Shown: positions 16,244-27,599, counted from the stretch's first letter. The stretch is 64,000 bases of DNA from Glacieibacterium sp965200405 (GCF_965200405.1 NZ_OZ241356.1:1302001-1366000); one strand, 5' to 3'. The notes: generated by a model from the sequence alone, not told the origin. A program made the numbers and translations.

Positions 16244-18835
16244 TCACCCCAGGCGCTTGAGCTCGTAGATCAGGTCGAGCGCCTCTCGCGGGCTGAGGGT
16301 ATCGGGCATGATTTCCACCAGCCGGTCGCGAAGCGTGTCGGCGGGGGCGGGCTCAGGCAGGTTGGCGAACAGCGGCAGGTCGGTGAGCGCGGCGGCGAGC
16401 CCGCCGGTCTTGTCGCGCTGGGTCTCGAGGCGGCCGAGGACTTCCTTGGCGCGCGCGATGACCGGGCGCGGCAAGCCGGCGAGGCGGGCGACCGCAAGGC
16501 CGTAGCTGCGATCGGCGGCGCCCGGCCCGACCTCGTGCAGGAAGACCAGCTCGCCCTGCCATTCGCGGACCTTGACGGTGACCAGCGCCAGCCCCTTGAG
16601 CCGCGCCGACAGCCGGGTGAGCTCGTGGTAGTGGGTCGCGAACAGGCAGCGGCAGCCGAGGTTGTCGTGGACCGCCTCCAGCACCGCCCAGGCGATCGCA
16701 AGGCCGTCATAGGTCGAGGTGCCGCGCCCGACCTCGTCGAGGATGACCAGCGACGATCTGGTCGCCTGCGTCAGGATCGCTGCGGTCTCGACCATCTCGA
16801 CCATGAAGGTCGAGCGCCCGGCGGCAAGATCGTCCGACGCGCCGACGCGGCTGAACAGGCGGTCGACGATGCCGATATGCGCGGCCTTTGCCGGGACCCA
16901 GGCGCCCGACTGCGCGAGCACCGCCAGCAGCGCATTCTGGCGCAGGAAGGTCGACTTGCCCGCCATGTTGGGGCCGGTGACCAGCCACAGCCGGCGATCC
17001 TCCGACAGGTCGCAGTCGTTGGCGACGAAGGCGACGCGGGCGGCGCGGGTCGCCGCCTCGACCACCGGATGCCGCCCGGCCTCGACGGCGAAGGCGCAGC
17101 TGGCATCGACGATCGGCCGGACCCAGCCCTCGCGCGCCGCGAGGTCGGCGAGCCCGGCGGTGACGTCGAGCCGTGCCAGTGCCGCCGCGGTGCCGAGGAT
17201 CGCCGGGCTGCGAGCCAGCACCGCCTCGCGCAACTCCTCGAAATGCGAGGCCTCGGCCGCGAGCGCGTGGTCGCCGGCCTGGGCGATCTTCAACCCGAGG
17301 TCGTGGAGTTCGGGCGAGCCGAAGCGCACTGCCCCCGCCATGGTCTGGCGGTGGATGAAGCCCGAATCCGCCGCCATCAGCGGGTCGGCGGCACGCGCGG
17401 CGACCTCGATATGATAGCCGAGCACGTTGTTGTGGCGGATGCGCAGGGTCGTCACCCCGGTCTCGGCGCGCAACCGCGTTTCCAGCGCGGCGACCAGCCG
17501 GCGGCCATCGGTGGAAGCAGCGCGGAGTTCGTCGAGCGCCGCGTCATAGCCGGGCGCGATGTAGCCGCCCTTCGCCGTCTCGAACGGCGGCTCCGGCACC
17601 AGCGCGGCGCGCAACTGGTCGATCTCCGCACCGTGCGCGCCGATCCGGTCGAGCGTGTCCGCCAGCAGCGACGGCAGGCCAAGCTCCGCCTGCGCGCCCA
17701 GCATCGCCTTCAGCGCCGTCGCCAGCACCAGCCCGTCGCGGATCGCGGCAAGATCGCGTGGGCCACCGCGCCCCAACGCCAGCCGCGAGCAGGCGCGCTC
17801 GATATCGGCGGCGGGCTTCAGTGCGTCGCGGGTCCGGGTCCGCGCCACGCTGGCATCGACGAACCAGCCGACCGCATCGAGCCGCGCGTTGATTGTCGCC
17901 GCATCGGTCAATGGCCCGGCGAGGTCGTCGGCCAGCAGGCGGCTGCCACTCCCGGTTACCGTCGCGTCGATCGCATCGAGCAGGCTGCCCGCCCGACTGC
18001 CGCGCACGCTGCGCGAAATCTCCAGGCTGGCGCGGGTCGCGGCATCGATCGCCATGCAGTGCGCCGACAGTTGCGGCTGCGGCGGCGCCAGCATCGGCAG
18101 CTGCCCCGCGCCCGCATGACCCAGATACGCCAGCAACGCCCCCGCCGCTGCCAGTTCGGCACGCGAGAACTGCCCAAAGCCGTCGAGCGTCGACACCTCG
18201 AACTGGCGCTTCAAGGCCTCGGCCCCGGTGGCGGAATCGAAGTCCCGGGCCGGGCGCGGCGTCGTGGGAGCGTCGCTCCAGCCCTCCGGCGCGATCAGCT
18301 CTGACGCGCCGATCCGCGCCAGCTCGGCGGGCAGCGCCTCGGGCGGGCAGCTCAGCGTCCGGAACACGCCGGTCGAGACATCGCACCACGCCAGCCCGAC
18401 CACGCCCGCCTGCGGTGCGACGCTGGCCAGCCAGTTCGAGGCGCGGGCGTCGAGCAGCGCCGCCTCGGTGAGCGTGCCGGGCGTGACGATGCGCACGATG
18501 GCGCGCGCCACCACCGACTTGGCACCGCGCTTCTTGGCGACTGCCGGGTCCTCGATCTGCTCGGCGATGGCGACGCGGTGGCCGGCGCGGATCAGGCGCT
18601 GCAGATAGTTCTCGTGGGCATGGACCGGCACGCCGCACATCGGGATGTCGGCGCCCTCGTGCTGGCCGCGCCGGGTCAGTGCGATGTCGAGGGTCGCCGC
18701 CGCCTTGACCGCATCGTCGAAGAACAATTCGTAGAAATCGCCCATCCGGTAGAACAGCAGGCAGTCGACCACCCCGGCCTTGAGGCCGAGATATTGCGCC
18801 ATCATCGGTGAGGGTTGCGGGGCGACGTCGGACAT
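16244..18835 (-). CDS. mutS: DNA mismatch repair protein MutS
   Basis: MutS recognises mismatches and small loops and recruits MutL. The 863-residue protein has the mismatch-binding N-terminus 'LLFYRMGDFYELFFDDA' (the Phe-X-Glu element is Phe-Tyr-Glu here), connector, lever and clamp domains, and the C-terminal ABC-type ATPase with Walker A 'GPNMAGKST' at residues 622-629 and Walker B/signature 'SLVILDEVGRGTSTYDG'. The length is typical of MutS1. The start ATG 18835 faces the divergent maeB gene across a 136-base gap that contains an 18-bp palindrome. glnD follows downstream. Confidence 0.96.
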   Translation of the reverse strand: MSDVAPQPSPMMAQYLGLKAGVVDCLLFYRMGDFYELFFDDAVKAAATLDIALTRRGQHEGADIPMCGVPVHAHENYLQRLIRAGHRVAIAEQIEDPAVAKKRGAKSVVARAIVRIVTPGTLTEAALLDARASNWLASVAPQAGVVGLAWCDVSTGVFRTLSCPPEALPAELARIGASELIAPEGWSDAPTTPRPARDFDSATGAEALKRQFEVSTLDGFGQFSRAELAAAGALLAYLGHAGAGQLPMLAPPQPQLSAHCMAIDAATRASLEISRSVRGSRAGSLLDAIDATVTGSGSRLLADDLAGPLTDAATINARLDAVGWFVDASVARTRTRDALKPAADIERACSRLALGRGGPRDLAAIRDGLVLATALKAMLGAQAELGLPSLLADTLDRIGAHGAEIDQLRAALVPEPPFETAKGGYIAPGYDAALDELRAASTDGRRLVAALETRLRAETGVTTLRIRHNNVLGYHIEVAARAADPLMAADSGFIHRQTMAGAVRFGSPELHDLGLKIAQAGDHALAAEASHFEELREAVLARSPAILGTAAALARLDVTAGLADLAAREGWVRPIVDASCAFAVEAGRHPVVEAATRAARVAFVANDCDLSEDRRLWLVTGPNMAGKSTFLRQNALLAVLAQSGAWVPAKAAHIGIVDRLFSRVGASDDLAAGRSTFMVEMVETAAILTQATRSSLVILDEVGRGTSTYDGLAIAWAVLEAVHDNLGCRCLFATHYHELTRLSARLKGLALVTVKVREWQGELVFLHEVGPGAADRSYGLAVARLAGLPRPVIARAKEVLGRLETQRDKTGGLAAALTDLPLFANLPEPAPADTLRDRLVEIMPDTLSPREALDLIYELKRLG

Positions 18836-18897
18836 CCGCCCCTGTCATAGTGAGTGCGCGCGCCGCATCAAAACTAAAGCTGTGGCGCCCTGCCGTA

Positions 18898-18915
18898 GGG
18901 CTTGCATGCAAGCCC
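18898..18915. promoter_or_regulatory. Perfect 18-bp palindrome GGGCTTGCATGCAAGCCC between mutS and maeB
   Basis: The nine-base half site is repeated without spacer or mismatch in the gap between two divergent genes, 62 bases upstream of mutS and 56 bases upstream of maeB. No T-run follows on either strand and neither gene ends here, so a terminator is unlikely. A dimeric repressor operator is the simplest reading; which protein binds is unknown. Confidence 0.5.
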
Positions 18916-18971
18916 GGATGACAGGACCGGCACCGCCCCCTAATGTCGGCGTATAGTGAGGGACAGCAAGC

Positions 18972-21232
<2,261 letters not shown>

Positions 21233-21236
<4 letters not shown>

Positions 21237-22030
21237 CCGACCTCTACTTCATCCACGGCATGTGGGGTACGCCCGCGGTATGGAGTGGACTGCGCGCGCG
21301 CTTCGAGGCGGTGGGCTATACCACCCACGCCCCGGCGCTGCCGTTTCACGACCGGCGGCGCGAGGAGCCGCCACCGCCCGAGATCGCTGCTTTGGGCCTG
21401 AAGGACTATATCGACTATCTGGTCGAGGACGTGTCGAGGCTGGCGGCGCCGCCGATCATCATCGGTCATTCGATGGGCGGCTTCCTGGCGCAGGCCGTCG
21501 CAGCGCGGGTCCAACCGGCGGGATTGATCCTGCTGTCGCCCGCCGCCAGCGCATCGACGCCGGCGATCGCCGCCGACCCCGTGCGGACGGTGTGGAAGAT
21601 CATCTCGCACTGGGGCTGGTGGAAGCGGCCGACGATGATGGAGCCCGACGCAGCGCGCTGGGGCCTGTTCAACGAGGTGCCGGCCGACATCGCCAGCGCC
21701 GAGATCGCCGCGCTAGTCTGGGATTCGGGCCGGGTGCTCGCCGACCTCAGCTTTCCGTGGCTGACGCGCAACGGCGCGGCGACCGTGGACTATGCCCGCC
21801 TGTCGATGCCGGCGCTGGTCGTCGTCGGCACCGAGGACCGGGTGACGCCGGTGGCCACCGCCAAGGCGACCGCCCGCCGCCTGACGGGACCGGTCGACTA
21901 TCACGAGATTCCCGACACCGGGCACTGGCTGTTCCATCCGGCCGCCGTCGGCCGGGTCGGCGATCTGATCGCCGAATGGCTGGCGCCGATCGATCTTCAG
22001 CGAGCCCAGCCCGCATCGACGCTCGGCTAG
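21233..22030 (+). CDS. Alpha/beta hydrolase
   Basis: The 265-residue protein has the fold's landmarks: 'YFIHGMWGTPAVW' (oxyanion-hole HG motif), nucleophile elbow 'GHSMGG' (Ser about 80), and a late 'TGHW' supplying the catalytic His, with an Asp expected in 'GTEDRVTP'. Substrate cannot be inferred; esterases, lipases and lactonases share this pattern. It overlaps the end of maeB by four bases, so it is probably translated from the same mRNA. A cytoplasmic location is expected, as there is no signal peptide. Confidence 0.87.
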
Positions 22031-22041
22031 GCCGACACCGG

Positions 22042-22091
22042 GCCAAGATCGAGGCCAACCGGGATTCGCCGGGATGGTCGTCGATCTTGGC
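22042..22091. terminator. Inverted repeat after the alpha/beta hydrolase gene, possible bidirectional terminator
   Basis: GCCAAGATCGA (22042-22052) and TCGATCTTGGC (22081-22091) are perfectly complementary over 11 bases, with a 28-base GC-rich loop that may fold further. It lies between two convergent genes (hydrolase and DUF2188). No long T-run is present, so termination is only a suggestion. Confidence 0.4.
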
Positions 22092-22117
22092 TCAATCCGA
22101 TGCTTCTCGCCCTTGGC

Positions 22118-22360
22118 TCAGCCTTCGCTGACGTCCGCGCTCGGGCGATCGTCGCCGCGCGCGACTTCCTCGTGCCAGACGCCATCGGCATCCTGCCAGC
22201 TGATCGGCACGGTCTCGCCGCCGAGCTGCTGCTCCTGCGCGACGGCGCGTGCTGCCGCCATGGCTTCGTCATGGGTGCGGAATGTCTCGGCAAAGACGTC
22301 GCCCAGCTTGTAGGTCCAGCCGCCGTCGTGTTCGACGATCTTGTAGTGAATATCGGTCAT
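22118..22360 (-). CDS. DUF2188 domain protein
   Basis: The 80-residue protein matches the small DUF2188 family: 'YKIVEHDGGWTYKLGDVFAETFRTHDEAMAAARAVA' has the aromatic-glycine turn and the 'T.DEA...A' helix typical of these proteins, and the C-terminal 'WQDADGVWHEE' reads like a second strand pair. The function of the family is unknown. It lies 49 bases downstream of rpoN on the same strand, so it may be co-transcribed. Confidence 0.78.
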   Translation of the reverse strand: MTDIHYKIVEHDGGWTYKLGDVFAETFRTHDEAMAAARAVAQEQQLGGETVPISWQDADGVWHEEVARGDDRPSADVSEG

Positions 22361-22409
22361 GTTCTGGCTTTCGCTGCGGGTTCTGTCCGGTGAACGAACG
22401 GTAGCGGCG

Positions 22410-23900
22410 TTAGGCTGCCGTTTCGAGCAGTTTCGCTCGGCGCCGCGCGACGCTGGAGCCGATGCCGAGGCCCTCGCGGTATTTCGCCACCGTCCGCCGG
22501 GCGATGTCGAAGCCTTCGCCGCGCAGCATCTCGACCAGGCGGTCGTCGCTCAGCGTATCGTGCGGCGGCTCGGCGCCGATCAGCCGGGCGATGCGGTCGC
22601 GCACCGCCGAGGCCGACACCGCATCGCCGCCGTCCGCCGACTGGATCGCCGAGGTAAAGAAGTATTTCAGCTCGAACAGCCCGCGCTCGCACTGCAGGTA
22701 TTTGTTCGAGGTGACGCGGCTGACCGTCGATTCGTGCATGCCGATCGCCTCGGCGATGGTGCGCAGCGTCAGCGGCCGCAGGTGATGGACCCCGGCCTCG
22801 AAGAACGCCTCCTGCTGCTTGACCAGCTCGGTCGCGACCTTGACGATCGTCGTGGCGCGCTGGTCGAGTGCCTTGACCAGCCAGTTCGCCGACAACAGGC
22901 AGTCGGTCAGGAAGGTCTTGGTCGCCTTGGTGCCGCCGCGCGACAGCTCGGCATAATAGCGCCGGTCGACCAGCACGCGCGGCAGCGTCGCGGCATTCAG
23001 CTCGACCCGCCAGCCGCCCCGGCCACGGGTCACGAAGACATCGGCGATCACCGCCTGCATGCGCTCGCCGCCGTACCGCAGGCCGGGCTTGGGATTATAG
23101 GCGCGCAGTTCGCGGATCATGTCCGACAGGTCTTCCTGGTCGACGCCGCACAGCCGCCGCAGCCCTGCCAGGTCGCCGCGCGCCAGCAGGTCGAGGTGGC
23201 GCAACAGCATGTGCATCGCCGGATCGAGCCGGTCGGCTTCGCGCGCCTGGATCATCAGGCATTCGCTCAGCGACCGCGCCCCGACGCCGCTCGGCTCGAA
23301 AGTGTGGATGACGGCCAGCACGCGACCGACATCGTCGGGATTGGCGCCGAGCCGCTCGGCGACCTCCTCGACGTTGCCGATCAGATAGCCCGACTCGTCG
23401 ATCAGATCGATCAGGTGGCGGGCGATGATCAGGTCGGCGCCGTCGAACGCGGCACCCGCTTGCTCGCCGAGCAGGTCGACCAGCGACGCCTCGCTGGCGG
23501 CATAGCTGTCGAAGTCCGGCGTCTCGGTGCCCGACGCCGTGCTGGCGCCACCGATCGGGCCGGCTTCGCCGCCGACGCTGTCGCTGGGGCTGTCGTGGTG
23601 AAAAGTCTCGGCGCCGTAGTCGACATCGAGCGGCGCGTCGGCCGTGGCATTGCCGTCGGCGATCAACTGGTCGGCGCCGCTGTCCTCGGCACTGGCGACA
23701 GGCGGTGCCTCGCCGGGCTCGTCACCACCGCCGCTGTCGTCGGCCGCGGTATCGAGCAGCGGATTACGGTCGAGCTCCTCGCCGATATAGGCTTCGAGTT
23801 CGAGATTGGTCAGCGCAAGGAGCTTGATCGCCTGCTGCAGCTGGGGTGTCATCACCAGCTGCTGCGACTGACGCAAGTCCAGGCGCGGCCCGATACTCAT
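22410..23900 (-). CDS. rpoN: RNA polymerase sigma-54 factor RpoN
   Basis: Sigma-54 directs RNA polymerase to -24/-12 promoters that need an enhancer-binding ATPase. The 496-residue product has the Gln/Leu-rich activator region I ('LRQSQQLVMTPQLQQAIKLLALTNLEL', residues about 9-35), an acidic, poorly conserved region II (about 60-130), the core-binding region, a helix-turn-helix ('IAEAIGMHESTVSRVTSNKY'), and the diagnostic RpoN box 'ARRTVAKYRE' close to the end. It follows lptB on the same strand, as in many alphaproteobacteria, but a 122-bp foldback repeat separates them here. Confidence 0.96.
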   Translation of the reverse strand: MSIGPRLDLRQSQQLVMTPQLQQAIKLLALTNLELEAYIGEELDRNPLLDTAADDSGGGDEPGEAPPVASAEDSGADQLIADGNATADAPLDVDYGAETFHHDSPSDSVGGEAGPIGGASTASGTETPDFDSYAASEASLVDLLGEQAGAAFDGADLIIARHLIDLIDESGYLIGNVEEVAERLGANPDDVGRVLAVIHTFEPSGVGARSLSECLMIQAREADRLDPAMHMLLRHLDLLARGDLAGLRRLCGVDQEDLSDMIRELRAYNPKPGLRYGGERMQAVIADVFVTRGRGGWRVELNAATLPRVLVDRRYYAELSRGGTKATKTFLTDCLLSANWLVKALDQRATTIVKVATELVKQQEAFFEAGVHHLRPLTLRTIAEAIGMHESTVSRVTSNKYLQCERGLFELKYFFTSAIQSADGGDAVSASAVRDRIARLIGAEPPHDTLSDDRLVEMLRGEGFDIARRTVAKYREGLGIGSSVARRRAKLLETAA

Positions 23901-23911
23901 CAGTCGACCTG

Positions 23912-24033
23912 ATCCTCCCCCTCTTCAGGGGGAGGTGTCGCCGAAGGTGACGGAGGGGGCTTCCGGGCGAGGATAGCGCTTGTGGCTCCCCCTCCGGCGC
24001 GGTGCGCCACCTCCCCCTGAAGAGGGGGAGGAT
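23912..24033. repeat. Foldback intergenic repeat (type A) between lptB and rpoN
   Basis: The ends are exact 26-base inverted copies (23912-23937 and 24008-24033), each itself built on CCTCCCCCT...AGGGGGAGG, so the arms are palindromes within a larger palindrome. The interior also pairs (GGAGGGGG with CCCCCTCC). It starts 11 bases upstream of the rpoN start codon and ends 12 bases after the lptB stop, so in the lptB-rpoN message it forms a strong hairpin just ahead of the rpoN ribosome-binding region. Elements of this look are scattered through sphingomonad genomes. Confidence 0.8.
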
Positions 24034-24045
24034 TTACGGCGGGTT

Positions 24046-24822
24046 TCACAGGCTGAACCCTTCGCCCAGGTACACGCGGCGCACCGTCTCGTCGGCGACC
24101 AGTGCCTCGGGCGTGCCCTCGAACAGCACGCGGCCGTCGTAGATGATGCAGGCGCGGTCGACGATTTCCAGCGTCTCGCGGACATTATGGTCGGTGATCA
24201 GCACGCCGATGTCGCGGTCGCGGAGTTGCACCACCAGGTTGCGGATGTCGGCGATGGAGATCGGGTCGATGCCGGCGAACGGCTCGTCGAGCAGCATGAT
24301 CGAGGGCTGTGCCGCCAGCGCGCGGGCGATCTCGCAACGCCGCCGCTCGCCGCCCGACAGCGCCATCGCCGGCGCATCGCGCAGCCGGGCAATGTGAAAC
24401 TCGTCCAGCAGTTGCTCCAGCCGCACTGCGCGCGCGGCCTTGTCGGGCTCCGAGACTTCCAGCACCGCAGAGATGTTCTGCGCCACCGTCATGCCGCGAA
24501 AGATCGAGGTTTCCTGCGGCAGATAGCCGAGGCCGAGCGCAGCACGGCGGTACATCGGCAGCGCGGTGATGTCGTTGCCGTCGAGCAGGATGCGGCCCTG
24601 GTCGGGCATCGCCAGCCCCATCACCGAATAGAAGCAGGTCGTCTTGCCGGCGCCGTTCGGGCCTAGCAGCCCGACGACCTCGCCGCGATTGACGGTCAGC
24701 GAGACGTCGCGAAGGACGACGCGCTTGTCGTAGCGCTTGCCGATGGCGACGACCGCAAGGCCGCGCTGCGCCGCCGCGGCGGTCGCTTCGGCCTCACGCT
24801 CCATCAGGTCGAGATCCGCCAT
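24046..24822 (-). CDS. lptB: LPS export ABC transporter ATP-binding protein LptB
   Basis: LptB is the cytoplasmic ATPase that powers LPS extraction by LptFG and transfer through LptC and LptA. The 258-residue product has Walker A 'GPNGAGKTT' (54-62), signature 'LSGGERRR', Walker B 'IMLLDEPFAGID' and the H-loop 'ITDHNVRE', all intact. An extra 20-residue N-terminus precedes the domain compared with E. coli LptB (241). It is downstream of lptA (141-base gap) and upstream of rpoN, the usual alphaproteobacterial order. Confidence 0.95.
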   Translation of the reverse strand: MADLDLMEREAEATAAAAQRGLAVVAIGKRYDKRVVLRDVSLTVNRGEVVGLLGPNGAGKTTCFYSVMGLAMPDQGRILLDGNDITALPMYRRAALGLGYLPQETSIFRGMTVAQNISAVLEVSEPDKAARAVRLEQLLDEFHIARLRDAPAMALSGGERRRCEIARALAAQPSIMLLDEPFAGIDPISIADIRNLVVQLRDRDIGVLITDHNVRETLEIVDRACIIYDGRVLFEGTPEALVADETVRRVYLGEGFSL

Positions 24823-24963
24823 ATACGCTCCTGCAACAGCCCGTCACGTGCCGCCAGATCAACTGGCGCGAAACGTGCATGGCAAGGAAAACGCCTAGCG
24901 CCTCGGCGGCGATTTGCAAAGGCGGCAGGAGGCTTGTCGAGCCGTTTCGCTGCCGAATTCGAC

Positions 24964-25494
24964 TTAGTTTGAGCCGTTCCGGGGTGGAACGACGAAGCGT
25001 CCCGAGACGCGCCCGCCGGTCGCAGGCTCGCCGGGCTTGCCGGGGGCGTTGGCGCCGTCGAGAGTCGAGCGCCCGCTGTCGAGGTCGATCGCCAGCCGCT
25101 GGCCGCGCAGCACCGAGTCGCCGCGGTTGAGCACGACGTCGCCGATCAGCGTGATCTGGCGCTGGGTGACGTCATAGATGCCCAGCCGCCCGCTGGCCTT
25201 CTCGGTCGGCGAGGTCATCACGACGTTGCCGGTGGCGTCGAGGCGCTGGATCGTCGGGTCGCCGGTTTTCGGGCGCAGGTAGAACACCTTGACGCTGTCG
25301 GCGTCGAGCTTGAGGTCGGTCTGGCGGATATGCACGTCGCCGGAGAAGATCGCCTGGTTGGCCTTGTCGCTGACCTCGATCCGCGCCGCGTCGACGTCGA
25401 TCGGCGCGTCGGTGTTGTGCCCCTTGAGGGCGGAGTTCTGCGCGGCGGCAGCGGTGGCCAGCAGCAGCGGCAGTAGGATCAGGGCAATCTTCAT
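24964..25494 (-). CDS. lptA: LPS transport periplasmic protein LptA
   Basis: LptA forms the periplasmic bridge that carries LPS to LptD. The 176-residue product has a cleavable signal peptide ('MKIALILLPLLLATAAAAQ') and an OstA-type beta-jellyroll: 'PIDVDAARIEVSDKANQAIFSGDVHIRQTDLKLDAD', then 'LDATGNVVMTSPTEKASG', 'LIGDVVLNRGDSVLRGQRL'. The last 35 residues are Gly/Pro-rich and probably disordered. The ATG overlaps the lptC stop (ATGA), so the two are translationally coupled. Confidence 0.92.
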   Translation of the reverse strand: MKIALILLPLLLATAAAAQNSALKGHNTDAPIDVDAARIEVSDKANQAIFSGDVHIRQTDLKLDADSVKVFYLRPKTGDPTIQRLDATGNVVMTSPTEKASGRLGIYDVTQRQITLIGDVVLNRGDSVLRGQRLAIDLDSGRSTLDGANAPGKPGEPATGGRVSGRFVVPPRNGSN

Positions 25495-26138
25495 CGTGCC
25501 GCCCGTCTGGCCGAAGCCCCCAGGATGTGCAAGTGCGCCCGCCCGGTCAGCACCACGGTTTCGCCCGCCAGGTCGGCACGCAGCGCGTTGGCGCGGAAAT
25601 TCCCCAGCGGCAGCGTCCCCGTCACCGCCGAGTCGGTCTGCACCGTCCGGTCGATCAGGCTGACCACCACGTCCTTGCTGTCGAGCGTGTAGCCGGCGTC
25701 GCCATCGACGCGCACCGGCCCGGCGATGTTGAGCCGGTCATGGTCCATGTCGTATTTCCCGGTCGGCGCGGTGACGTGCGCATCGCCCTTGGTCATCGCC
25801 AGCGTCGCGTCGAGGCTGGTCAGCTCGACGATCGGCACGGCGCTGCTGTGCTGGACGGCACCGCCCGCGCGGATGATGAACGGCTGGCCCTTGGCGGTCT
25901 CGCCCCGGTACACCGCCTTGTCGAGGCGCAGCCGGTCGGCGGCCATCGCGACCTTGTCCTTGGCCAGCAGGAACGAGAATTCGCGCGCCCCGCTGAGCGG
26001 CAGGATGATGATCAGCGCCAGCAGCGCCAGTGCCAGGAACGGCAGCAGCACTTTCAACACCGAGACGATGCGGTCGTGGCTGCTGCCGGGCAGGGCCAAC
26101 CGCTGGCGGCGCGTATAGCTGGCGGCGGCGACGCTCAC
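25491..26138 (-). CDS. lptC: LPS export inner-membrane protein LptC
   Basis: LptC is a bitopic protein joining the LptB2FG extractor to the LptA bridge. The start is a GTG at 26138 that overlaps the RNase D stop (GTGA); the product is then 215 residues, with one membrane helix at about 28-50 ('VLKVLLPFLALALLALIIILP') and a periplasmic jellyroll ('VYRGETAKGQPFIIRAGGAVQ', 'VTAPTGKYDMDHDRLNIAGPV'). The frame stays open for 168 more codons upstream, but that part is a shadow of the rnd gene. The C-terminus overlaps lptA by four bases. Confidence 0.92.
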   Translation of the reverse strand: MSVAAASYTRRQRLALPGSSHDRIVSVLKVLLPFLALALLALIIILPLSGAREFSFLLAKDKVAMAADRLRLDKAVYRGETAKGQPFIIRAGGAVQHSSAVPIVELTSLDATLAMTKGDAHVTAPTGKYDMDHDRLNIAGPVRVDGDAGYTLDSKDVVVSLIDRTVQTDSAVTGTLPLGNFRANALRADLAGETVVLTGRAHLHILGASARRAAR

Positions 26139-26749
26139 AGATGGGCGAAGATATCGACTTCGGGCCAGCCCGCCAGGTCGAGCGACGCGCGCCACGGCAG
26201 GAAGTCGAAGCACGCCTGGGCGTATTCCATGCGGCCCTCGCGGGTCATGCGGGTGTCGAGCACCTCGCGCGCCCGGTGCAGGTAACGCACGTCGGAGGCG
26301 GCATATTCCTTCTGCGCGTCGCTGAGCTCCGGCGCGCCCCAGTCGGAGGACTGCTGCTGCTTGGAGATGTCGACGCCGATGGTCTCGCGCAGGACGTCCT
26401 TCAGGCCGTGGCGGTCGGTGTAGGTGCGGACCAGCTTGGAGGCGATCTTGGTGCAATAGCAGGGGATGGCGCGCACCCCGAGATACTGCTCGATCACCGC
26501 CAGGTCGAAGCGCGCGAAATGATACAGCTTCAGACGGTTGGGATCGCTCAGGATGCCCTTCAGCACCGGCGCGTCGTACTGGCCCTTGGCGAAGCGCACG
26601 AGATGCTCGTCGGGGCCGCCGTCGCTGAGCTGGACCAGGCACAGCCGGTCGCGGTGCGGGTGCAGCCCCATGGTCTCGCTGTCCACCGCGATGGGCCCGG
26701 GGGCGAAGACGTCATGGGGCAGGTCGCCCTCGTGCAGGTAAACGGTCAT
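26135..26749 (-). CDS. rnd: Ribonuclease D, short form
   Basis: RNase D is a 3'-5' exoribonuclease of the DEDD family involved in tRNA and small RNA maturation. The 204-residue product holds just the exonuclease domain: ExoI 'AVDSETMGL' (Asp, Glu), ExoII 'HFARFDLAVIEQ' (Asp) and ExoIII 'YAASDVRYLHR' (Tyr, Asp). It lacks the HRDC domains of the 375-residue E. coli enzyme, as is usual for this alphaproteobacterial form. It is the first gene of rnd-lptC-lptA-lptB, with the lptC start inside its stop. Confidence 0.92.
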   Translation of the reverse strand: MTVYLHEGDLPHDVFAPGPIAVDSETMGLHPHRDRLCLVQLSDGGPDEHLVRFAKGQYDAPVLKGILSDPNRLKLYHFARFDLAVIEQYLGVRAIPCYCTKIASKLVRTYTDRHGLKDVLRETIGVDISKQQQSSDWGAPELSDAQKEYAASDVRYLHRAREVLDTRMTREGRMEYAQACFDFLPWRASLDLAGWPEVDIFAHL

Positions 26750-26795
26750 CGCGGCTGACTAGCAGGCGGCGGCGCGTGGCACAAAAGGAAAGGGC

Positions 26796-27557
26796 TCAGC
26801 GGCGCGCCTTGCGCACGCGGGCGCCGCGCGACCAGATGTTGAGGCCCTCGACCGCCGCCGAGAACGCCATCGCGGCATAGACATAGCCCTTCTCGACATG
26901 CGCGCCGAAGCCTTCCGCGATCAGCGTCATGCCGATCATCAGCAGGAACCCCAGCGCCAGCATCACCACCGTCGGGTTGCGCGCGATGAAGTCCGACAAC
27001 GGCCCCGCCGCGAGCAGCATCAGCAGCACCGCGACGATCACCGCGACGACCATCACCGGGATGTGCGGCGTCATGCCGACGGCGGTGACGATCGAGTCGA
27101 TGCTGAACACCAGGTCGAGCATGATGATCTGCCCGATCGCCGCCGCGAAGCCGATGGTCACCGCCTTGCCGACCGGCGCGGCGTCGGCTTCGAGCTCGTC
27201 GGCGACGGCAGCCGGGTCGACGTTGTGATGGATCTCGGTCGTCGACTTCCACACCAGGAACAGGCCACCGGCGATCAGGATCAGGTCGCGCCACGAGAAC
27301 CCGTGATCGAACAGCGTGAAGATCGGCTGTGTCAGCTTGACGATCAGCGCCACTGTGCCGAGCAGCGCCAGCCGCAGGCCCAGCGCCAGCCCGATGCCGA
27401 TCCTGCGGGCTCGCGGCCGGACCGCCTCGGGCAGCTTGTTGGTCAGGATCGAGACGAACACCAGATTATCGATGCCGAGCACGACTTCCATGGCGATCAG
27501 CGTCGCCAGCGCCACCCAGGTCGCCGGTTGCGAAAAGAGCGCGATCAGGCTGTCCAT
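26796..27557 (-). CDS. TerC-family integral membrane protein
   Basis: The 253-residue protein has about seven membrane helices and the two TerC signature segments 'EVVLGIDNLVFVSILTNKLP' (helix 1) and 'DLVFSIDSIVTAVGMT' (helix 4), each with the conserved Asp thought to bind metal. Family members export manganese or take part in metal supply to secreted enzymes, and some are linked to tellurite resistance. No yybP-ykoY-like manganese riboswitch is evident in the 42-base upstream gap. It appears to stand alone, between rnd and a peptidase-TPR gene. Confidence 0.9.
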   Translation of the reverse strand: MDSLIALFSQPATWVALATLIAMEVVLGIDNLVFVSILTNKLPEAVRPRARRIGIGLALGLRLALLGTVALIVKLTQPIFTLFDHGFSWRDLILIAGGLFLVWKSTTEIHHNVDPAAVADELEADAAPVGKAVTIGFAAAIGQIIMLDLVFSIDSIVTAVGMTPHIPVMVVAVIVAVLLMLLAAGPLSDFIARNPTVVMLALGFLLMIGMTLIAEGFGAHVEKGYVYAAMAFSAAVEGLNIWSRGARVRKARR

Positions 27558-27599
27558 GCCCGCCTAGATGTGGCGCCCGTAACGAAGCGCAAGGCGCGG

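Noticed and set aside
22361..22409. GTTC pairs upstream of DUF2188 as a LexA site
   Set aside because: Spacing is 15 bases rather than 7, so it does not fit the alphaproteobacterial LexA box.
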